Under the pieces are notes generated by a model, which was not told the DNA's origin, made no database searches, and saw only the letters and a program-made list of their open reading frames with translations. From the NCBI GenBank assembly GCA_036346205.1, contig JARFJB010001983.1, positions 62,001 to 126,000 on the forward strand: DNA of 64,000 bases, given 5' to 3'. This document shows, in pieces, positions 57,181-64,000 of this stretch. The position numbers were made by a program, and so were the translations under genes. The stretch's first letter is position 1. Each line of letters starts with the position of its first letter. Origin of the DNA: Vesta saturnalis (lineage: Eukaryota; Arthropoda; Insecta; Coleoptera; Lampyridae).

Positions 57181-57759
57181 TTCCTATTTTAGAAGACGTT
57201 CCCTTGGAACCTAGGGAACTATGTGGTTCCTAAGGTAAATTATTGTCCCGTCCCCAAGCTTTTGATTAACCATAATTCCTTTGAAGTAATTTTACCTTAA
57301 ATAAAACACAGGAAATGCGAAAAAAGTAAATCGTATTTCGGAAAAATAAGTCGGCAGAAACTTATCATAAGTTAACATGATTAATGGATACATACAGAAA
57401 AGTTATAAACTTTGTTAAATTGACATGAATAGACATTTATACTTATTAATACTTATTAATACTTATATTTATTAATACATTCTTATTACGAAAAATTTAT
57501 ATAAATTTTGCTTTCCCTGCTTTTGTTAAAGCAAATTGTGGTTAACCAGTTGGTTAAATTAGAAATGTTGGACAGCATTACATGAAGGTTTAGAACTCGG
57601 CAAGAAAATTGACCATTGTTGCCAAGTTTCCGATTTATTTGAGAAAAACTGAAAATAGTTAAAATTTTCAATCAACGTTGGCTCGTTACTTATTAAAAAT
57701 ACAGTAAAATCTTAAAAAGGCTTCTAGTAGATGATTTTAAGATTACCTTATTTCTAGAA
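57181..57759. other. No gene seen
   Basis: AT-rich, with short TACTTATTAA repeats near 57440-57480. Confidence 0.45.
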
Positions 57760-58055
57760 CGAAAATTTGAACGCAGAAGTCTACGAAAGATTTTTAGTTA
57801 CCAATTTGGAAGAAATGCTGGATAATGTACCTTTGAATACAATTCGCAATCTGCAATATTTTCAGCAAGATGGAGCTCCAGCACTTAACTCGATTAGAGT
57901 TACGAATTATTCGAATGAAAGGTTTCCAAATACAATTGCAACATGTGGTATACTTTTTTTTGCCCCCGAGATCACTAGATCTTACTCGGTTAGATTCCTT
58001 TTTGTAGGAAACAATAAAAGACATGGTATACAAAGAAAGACCAACTGATATAATT
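57760..58055 (+). pseudogene. DD41D transposase fragment (second and third Asp region)
   Basis: Reads NAEVYERFLVTNLEEMLDNV, LQYFQQDGAPALNSIRVTNY (second Asp) and a shifted segment that corresponds to PPRSPDLT. The His of GAPAH is Leu here, and the third-Asp region is frame-broken. No inverted ends seen. Confidence 0.78.
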
Positions 58056-58334
58056 AATTTAATAGAAAAGATTTATATTCTTATTAATTCTGTAAGAAAA
58101 ACCACGTTACGAAAAGTTCAAAACTACAGTATTAAACGTTGTCAAGTTTGCGTACAACGTAAGGGCGCTCACTTTGACACACTTTGAAATTGTGTTAAAA
58201 TTAAACATTAATAATTGTAGAGTTACTATAAAACTAGAATTTTTCCCGTCGTTCTTGTTTTATTGTTAACGAATTCAACTGTTTTATCGTAGGTATAACG
58301 ATGTATTTAATAAAATGATTTGTTTTAATTTTTG

Positions 58335-58455
<121 letters not shown>

Positions 58456-58756
58456 ATGCTTTTCTCTTCCCCTCCTATTTTTTGAACGGATCTAGTTAGA
58501 GATTTGAAACTTGTTGAAAGGGGGACTTGCGATAGCTCATTTTGAATCTCTAAGTGAGTACTATATAATCATAAAATATTAAATCAATCTCTTTACAAAA
58601 CACAAAATTGCGAAATTTTTAGTACTATGAAACAAAAACAATTAAAATTTACACATTCATATCAAAGGGCACTGGAAGTGAATTTCACAAATGTGCCAGT
58701 GTATTCATTGTCTGTATTGTTATCGTTCAGTTTTTGGTTCTAATTATTGTTCTTAA

Positions 58757-58890
58757 AATGGTTAATACTCGCCTATTAGAAAAAAAATTGAAGTAATTTT
58801 CTATTATGGGACAACGCGTAATTTCCACGAGACAGAAAGAATTTTCAATGGCCGCTTTCCAGATCGCACTATTATTTGTGAAATGGTAGT
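58757..58890 (+). pseudogene. DD41D transposase N-terminus fragment
   Basis: After MVNTRLLEKKL, a shifted frame reads FYYGTTRNFHETERIFNGRF then PDRTIICEMV, the helix-turn-helix region of DD41D/DUF4817-type transposases. It is cut off by the Penelope element that begins near 58890. Confidence 0.72.
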
Positions 58891-60195
58891 CAATCCCCAA
58901 CAATCTACAACATATGTCGAGGAACGCTTACTTCATCTACGAAGGACAACGGTACAAACAGGTAGATGGAGCACCAATGGGATCACCACTATCACCTGTG
59001 ATAGCCAACTTATTCATGCAGGAGTTGGAAATGGAGATTCTAAACACCGCCAGCCTCAAACCGAAGCTATGGTTAAGATACGTTGATGACACCTTCGTCA
59101 TATGGTCGCACGGAAGAGAACAGCTCGATAAGTTCTTAGAACACATAAACAGCGCCCACAATAAGATCAAATTCACCATGGAAGTGGAGGAGGACAAGCA
59201 GCTACCATTCCTAGACGTACTGATCTACAAGAAGAAGAATGGTTACCTCGGCCACACAGTATACAGAAAATGGACGCACACCAATAGATATCTCAACGCC
59301 CACTCACACCATCATCCTTCGCAGTTGCAGTCGGTTGTAAAGACACTGGTAACGAGATCAATAAGACTCACGGATTCCACTCACAAGAAAGAGGAGATGG
59401 CAACTCTCACAACAGCTCTACTACAAAATGGATTCACAATAAGAAACATCCGGAACGCGTCAAGACCAAGAAATACGAAACCCACAGAAGAGGAGGAACC
59501 ACCAACAGTCAAGGTCACACTTCCTTATGTAAAGGGAGCGACAGACAAGATTGCAACAATCCTCAGCAAACACAACATAAAGACAACGTTCAACACGGAC
59601 AGAAAAATATCATCAGTGCTCCCAACACCTAAAACCAAAATCGACTTGGAGGACCAAGGAGTCTACAGCATCCCCTGCGGGACATGTGCCAAGGTGTACA
59701 TAGGACAATCAAACAGACGGATCAACGTTCGACGAGAGGAACACAAGAATGGTGTCGAGAAGAATATAGCTACATCATCGTTAGCCCAACACGCCAGTAG
59801 AACATCACACAACATCGCTTTTGAAAACACAAAGATGATAGCCAGCATTACTCATGCGGCAAAAAGAACTATTCGAGAGGCGATCGAGATTGAGAAACCA
59901 TAAGACACGAGACGATTCCCAAAGACTGCCTAATGCATGGAATATAACACTAGCAAAACATCGTCACACAAGGAAACGATCACCCGAACCAGAACCATCC
60001 ATACCAACACCATGCACAGCAGCACCATCCAACACCGAGAAAGAAAAAGAAGGGAAAGTGAAAGCAGGGAAAACAGTGAAAGCAGTGAAAGTACACAACA
60101 CCAAATATAAACAGGAGACAGGACAGCAGGACCTCAGTTCGATTCGAGTAACACGGGGCCGAACAAATCAGCTGGAGAAGGAGAAAACTTGAAAA
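58890..60195 (+). pseudogene. 5'-truncated Penelope-like element: RT C-terminal half + GIY-YIG endonuclease
   Basis: A continuous open frame (58914-59903) starts inside the reverse transcriptase: NAYFIYEGQRYKQVDGAPMG, GSPLSPVIANLFMQELEMEI, the catalytic RYVDDTFVIWSHGREQLDKF, and EVEEDKQLPFLDVLIYKKKN. Then come TNRYLNAHSHHHPSQLQSVV and the GIY-YIG module GVYSIPCGTCAKVYIGQSNR with RREEHKNGVEKN. After the stop another frame holds basic, Pro-rich sequence to about 60190. The N-terminal half is missing. What remains is undamaged, so this is a young copy. Confidence 0.92.
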
Positions 60196-60324
60196 TGGCA
60201 AATGAAACTTTGCCGAAACGTCGTTTTTGTACTGGCAAGAGTCAGAAACATCACCAGCAGACGCGAGACAACGCCCGGATAAACAACAGTGTTTCATACT
60301 ACACTCGCGGAAACCTAAAATCAA

Positions 60325-60360
<36 letters not shown>
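60187..60360 (+). repeat. Penelope tail: degraded hammerhead-like motif and (TA)n
   Basis: The six-pair stem GGCAAA / TTTGCC followed by GAAACGTCG (60197-60223) is preceded by TTGAAAAT, which differs at three positions from CTGATGAT. A (TA)n run at 60329-60358 closes the element. Confidence 0.5.
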
Positions 60361-60361
<1 letters not shown>

Positions 60362-60442
60362 CGGTAAAAGTTTTAACCATTTTGTCTATTTAATGATATC
60401 TGGGTTACTCGAGGGTACATTTTAAAATGATTTTGAAATAGA

Positions 60443-62140
60443 CAGGGTGGCCCAAAAAATGGTTAGTATTAAAGTTATGCTTTTCTTGTGGAATGCCCTG
60501 TACTTATTGAATTTTTTTATTGTGCGTAATAAAAATAAGATGAACTTTCTTAAGCATTTCCTATACTGAAACATTGTGGTTCCCGAGATATTTTCATTAA
60601 TCAGTAACTGCGAAATCAATGAATTTAACCAAATCCAATTTTAATTACAAATATTGGTTTAGCAATAGAAAGAAACAGAATTCTACAGAGCGTGCAAAAT
60701 GGAGCACTTATTAGTGACATATTCAAACTCTAATGTCATGCTTATCTTAAATGTAATGTCTAAATTTTGTAGTTTTGGAGTTATTTTCAATTTACTATTA
60801 TTTTTTCACAATTGTGCTTAATTTTTCCTTAAAGTTTTCATATTTTCGCGAATTTCAAAGTAGGCTACTGTCAGTTAATAGCAATAATTATTTTTAATGG
60901 TGGTTGAAATCTCTCTTTATTTCTTGTGTAGACTGGTCCTCGTAACAAAAAAAAATTAAATATTCGCTGTAAGAAGGAGTAGATACGACTTTGAAAATCG
61001 AAAAAGGTTTTGAAAATTGTTTATTGGCAGAAAGAAGTCACCATATCGGTGACTAAAAACTTTAAAACCAATTATCGATGATGAAGTACTAGAACCTGTT
61101 GTTGAAAATCCTAACACTAGCAGTTGAGTTGTCATCTAAGAGACTGATATAAGTCAGTCTAGTTTTATTTTAAGAAAACCAAATCGTATCATATCGAGAT
61201 GCTTCAAAATTTGTATGGAACAGATTTTCAGAGACGGTTAGATCGTTCTTTATGTGCAATGGAAATGGTTTGTGACGAGGATGATTTTTTTGTAACGGAT
61301 TGTTTATGGACGAATCCACTTTTCATAATAGTGGATTAGTTAACCGTCATAATTTATTATTATTATTACTATTATTAATGGCTATGGAAGAACTATAGGC
61401 CACACAAGTTATTGGCCCGTATTTTTTTGATGAATATTTCAGTGGGTGTAAATATTTACTATTTTCAAAACAAGATTTCTAGGAACTGTTTCATTAATTG
61501 TTAAGCAAGTGACGAGGCTGCAGTAAGATGATGATCTTGCACAAGGTTCCGTTAATGTGCGAAATTATTTAAATAGACAGTTTCCCAACAAATGAATAGG
61601 GAGAGAAGGAGCAGATGGTTTTTCACCTCGACCCCAGACCTAATTACTATGGATTTCTTTCTATAGGGCCATGTAAAAAATATAGTTTGTAGTACTCCTT
61701 GCACAATACTAAAAAACATGAAACAAAGGGTTGGGGGGGCATTCCAGATAATGTCTCTAAGTATGCTACTCAATGTACGGGAGTCTTTTGAAAAATGGCC
61801 AGACTGTGCATTCAAGAAGAAGGGCACCATTTTGAAGATTTGTTGTAATTCCAATTTTCAAGTAGTTATAATAAAAGTGTCGCAGATAATTTTAAATATG
61901 CTGTTATTAATCTTCACACAGATTCCACATGGCGGAGAAAAAAATAGAACACTTAAAATAATTCAAACCTACAAAATTTAGTGACATAAATTCATTGGTT
62001 TCACAGTAATTAATTATTTCTTAAAACCTCCAACTTCTGAAAAATCAATCGGAAATGCTTATTTTGTACGCATAATCTAAACATGCTATAAAATACAGAG
62101 CATTCCACAAGAAAAAATATAACTCTGATACGCCCTACTT
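60443..62140 (+). mobile_element. DD41D mariner-type element, heavily decayed
   Basis: The inverted ends are recognisable by TTTTCTTGTGGAATGCCCTGT (60481-60501) and its diverged complement ACAGAGCATTCCACAAGAAA at about 62094. The left starts CAGGGTGGCCC at 60444. Inside are transposase traces: LYGTDFQRRLDRSLCAMEMV (about 61209), VTDCLWTNP, IFFDEYFSG, VNVRNYLNRQFPNK and MDFFL. All frames are broken, and a TTA-rich stretch (61355-61375) expands one part. Confidence 0.75.
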
Positions 62141-62568
62141 TTGTAGGGCATCTTGCATAGATTAAATGGGATTGCTTTCTAGTTAATTGCCTTAGAGCTA
62201 GCGCATACAAGTGACTGTTCTGTCATTCACATAGGCTCCTGAAGTTTGTATGTAGGAACCCGCACGTTACGATGCGACAACAGGGTGTCTAACTATTCGA
62301 AGTTTGGGCTCAATTGATACCGGTAAGTTTGAATAACTTTATTTCTACATGCTTAATAATACACTATTGAATACAATACAATATACACATACACGTTGTG
62401 TTTATTTCAAGTAGATTTCACTATTATTCGCTCTGTAGAAGCATCCAACATGTGTGGATATGACAAGAAATAAAAGCTCTCGCCAGTTGCAAGATATCCG
62501 AAAATAATTCAGATTTTCAATTGACTGCAGTAATAAAATATTAATAATCTTCATAAATCTTCTTCAGG
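62141..62568. other. No gene seen
   Basis: Ends with a splice-acceptor-like TTCTTCAG at 62561-62568 in front of the MADF fragment. Confidence 0.5.
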
Positions 62569-63064
62569 TAAACTTGTCCAAGAACGTTGGGAAAACATTC
62601 GATTTCGCTTTGTGAGAGAACTTCATAAACAGAAGAGTACCAAGCCTGATCAGGCGGCGAAATTTCGCCGTTAGTACAAATATTTTGACAGACTGCTTTT
62701 TCTCATGCCTTCAATGCTATTTGAAAACTTGAAAGAAGGAAAGAATGAGGACAGTCTGTCGAAAGACAAGGCAAATCATTTTGTACTTTCTCTGGTGCCG
62801 TTACTAAGCGGCGTGCCAGAGAACAAACAACTAGATGTTCAAATTGAAATTCTCCGAATATTCAACAAAATTCAACAGAACATCGGAAGTCCATCTTCAG
62901 CTTGGTGCCAACCAGATGCATTTGACATCCAAGCTAATCTACAGAAACAAAAAATCAGCCCCCCAACATATACAATCCTCCAGTCACGTCCAGCTTCTTC
63001 TCATCTGCAGTACATTTATTCATCAATGCCAATGGCGTCTCCAAAAAATATTACATACCCATAA
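62569..63064 (+). pseudogene. MADF-BESS domain protein, 3' exon with a premature stop
   Basis: MADF-BESS proteins are Myb/SANT-like DNA-binding regulators common in insects. After an acceptor (TTCTTCAG) the frame reads KLVQERWENIRFRFVRELHK, QKSTKPDQAAKFRR, a TAG at 62672-62674 where Lys is expected, then YKYFDRLLFLMPSMLFENLK (end of MADF). NHFVLSLVPLLSGVPENKQL and DVQIEILRIFNKIQQNI form the BESS motif. The stop is at 63062-63064. The first MADF helices would be in an exon I cannot find. One stop in otherwise good sequence: a recent pseudogene, a transposon-derived copy, or an assembly error. Confidence 0.7.
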
Positions 63065-64000
63065 GCAGTGAAAGCGGGTTATCGCTGCAGTCATACATGT
63101 CAACTTATCTGGATACTAATGGCGAGTCGGAAATATATGATGTATGTCTAATTCATAACTTGGGAATAAAATTTGCATTTCTTGTAAGAGTATATCTGAA
63201 AAGTGATAAAGCAATTATTTCCTAATTTCAAATATTTTGAATAAGCAATACTTAACTCATTGTCACAGTCAGTCGTTCTTCAGGTAAGATAGCTAATCGC
63301 ATGTTTGTATCTTCGTGAGCAACATCACCTTTAACATGTTGTAAAGTTCATCAAAACTTGCTATGCTCATTCGAAAATATCCAAAAAAATTTTCACGACA
63401 TGCTCTCAACTTTTTAACCATTGCATGGAATTTGCCATCGAACAATCTGTCTGTCCATAATGGATGCACCCAGTACCGCCTTTTGTACAGTTTTCTTCGG
63501 GTCCGTAGAACCAGCCCACAACCTTATCTCTCAAATTCATGTTGATGCATTCGGCAAAATTTTACGAAAAAGTCACGTCGCTGTCGCTCTCGTTTGCGCA
63601 TCGTACAAATATCGCTGAAAAGACAGCGACAAACACAAATAAGTCGTTGGGAACAAAAATCGCTCGTATGCGCTCTCTCTAGTAAATTTTTTTAATGTGC
63701 ACTCATACATTTATAGCGATAAATAAACTTTCAGACAAAATATCTTAATATCATAATTCGCTTAATACTAAATGGTGAGGCAAAGCCTATTTAATTTATA
63801 AAACAATTCAAATCTTGTGCTTAAACTAGTGTAGATAAAATAACACTTTAATTAAATATGAAGATATCTTAATTGTTTAACTGCAATTCTAAAAATAAGT
63901 TTCACTATTAATTAAACAATTAATGTTCTATTAATACTTACTTAAATTTGCAATATGTGTCAAGAGATGAGTGTTATTTATATAAGAAATAGATTAAATG
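63065..64000. other. No gene seen
   Basis: AT-rich flank upstream of the collagen exons; the collagen signal-peptide exon was not found here. Short open frames at 63363-63618 have no motif. Confidence 0.5.

Overview
The window is eukaryotic and almost certainly from an insect: AT-rich, intron-bearing, and crowded with decayed Jockey-type, Penelope, Gypsy, Tigger/pogo, DD41D mariner-type and Polinton elements. There is no prokaryotic gene organisation. I cannot name the species.

The backbone is one host gene on the minus strand, a collagen alpha-1(IX)-like (FACIT) gene running from 53409 down past position 1, with both ends outside the window. Read 5' to 3' it has three exons of the N-terminal thrombospondin/laminin-G-like (TSPN) domain (53205-53409, 44432-44648, 44210-44383), a candidate 12-nt microexon (37559-37570), the last TSPN exon (34027-34101), and eleven Gly-X-Y exons (33979 down to 31792). 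A 31-kb intron follows, then a short non-collagenous exon (711-765), a tandem pair of equal-length look-alike exons (519-620 and 254-355, probably mutually exclusive) and a last collagenous exon running off the window (143 to 1). Every junction keeps the reading frame. Splice sites are GT-AG throughout.

Other host-type genes lie inside or beside it: an intact intronless cyclin B reading frame on the plus strand in the 31-kb intron (13716-14915), a tRNA-Lys(CTT) gene in the first intron (52941-53013), and a broken MADF-BESS fragment upstream of the collagen exons (62569-63064).

Mobile elements by region: 1.2-5.6 kb, a full-length but frameshifted Jockey-type LINE with a 12-bp target duplication. 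10-19.4 kb, a tRNA-like fold-back repeat, a deleted DD41D element, and a DD41D element with terminal inverted repeats of about 815 bp that sits inside a second tRNA-like repeat. 19.9-26.2 kb, an unusual DNA transposon with a protein of an uncharacterised insect family, itself interrupted by a young Tigger/pogo element. 26.3-30.8 kb, Tigger, Penelope and Gypsy debris ending in a GTGTGC-type microsatellite. 35-47.5 kb, two copies of one LINE, a second LINE family, and a DD41D element. 48.4-50.8 kb, a Polinton/Maverick DNA polymerase fossil. 51.3-62.1 kb, a tRNA-derived SINE, Tigger, Penelope and more DD41D remnants.

The mobile elements have no visible functional link to the collagen gene; they mainly inflate its introns. 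The signals most worth following are the duplicated exon pair, the microexon, the unusual 6.3-kb transposon, hammerhead-like motifs near Penelope tails, the tRNA-like fold-back repeat and the Polinton fossil.
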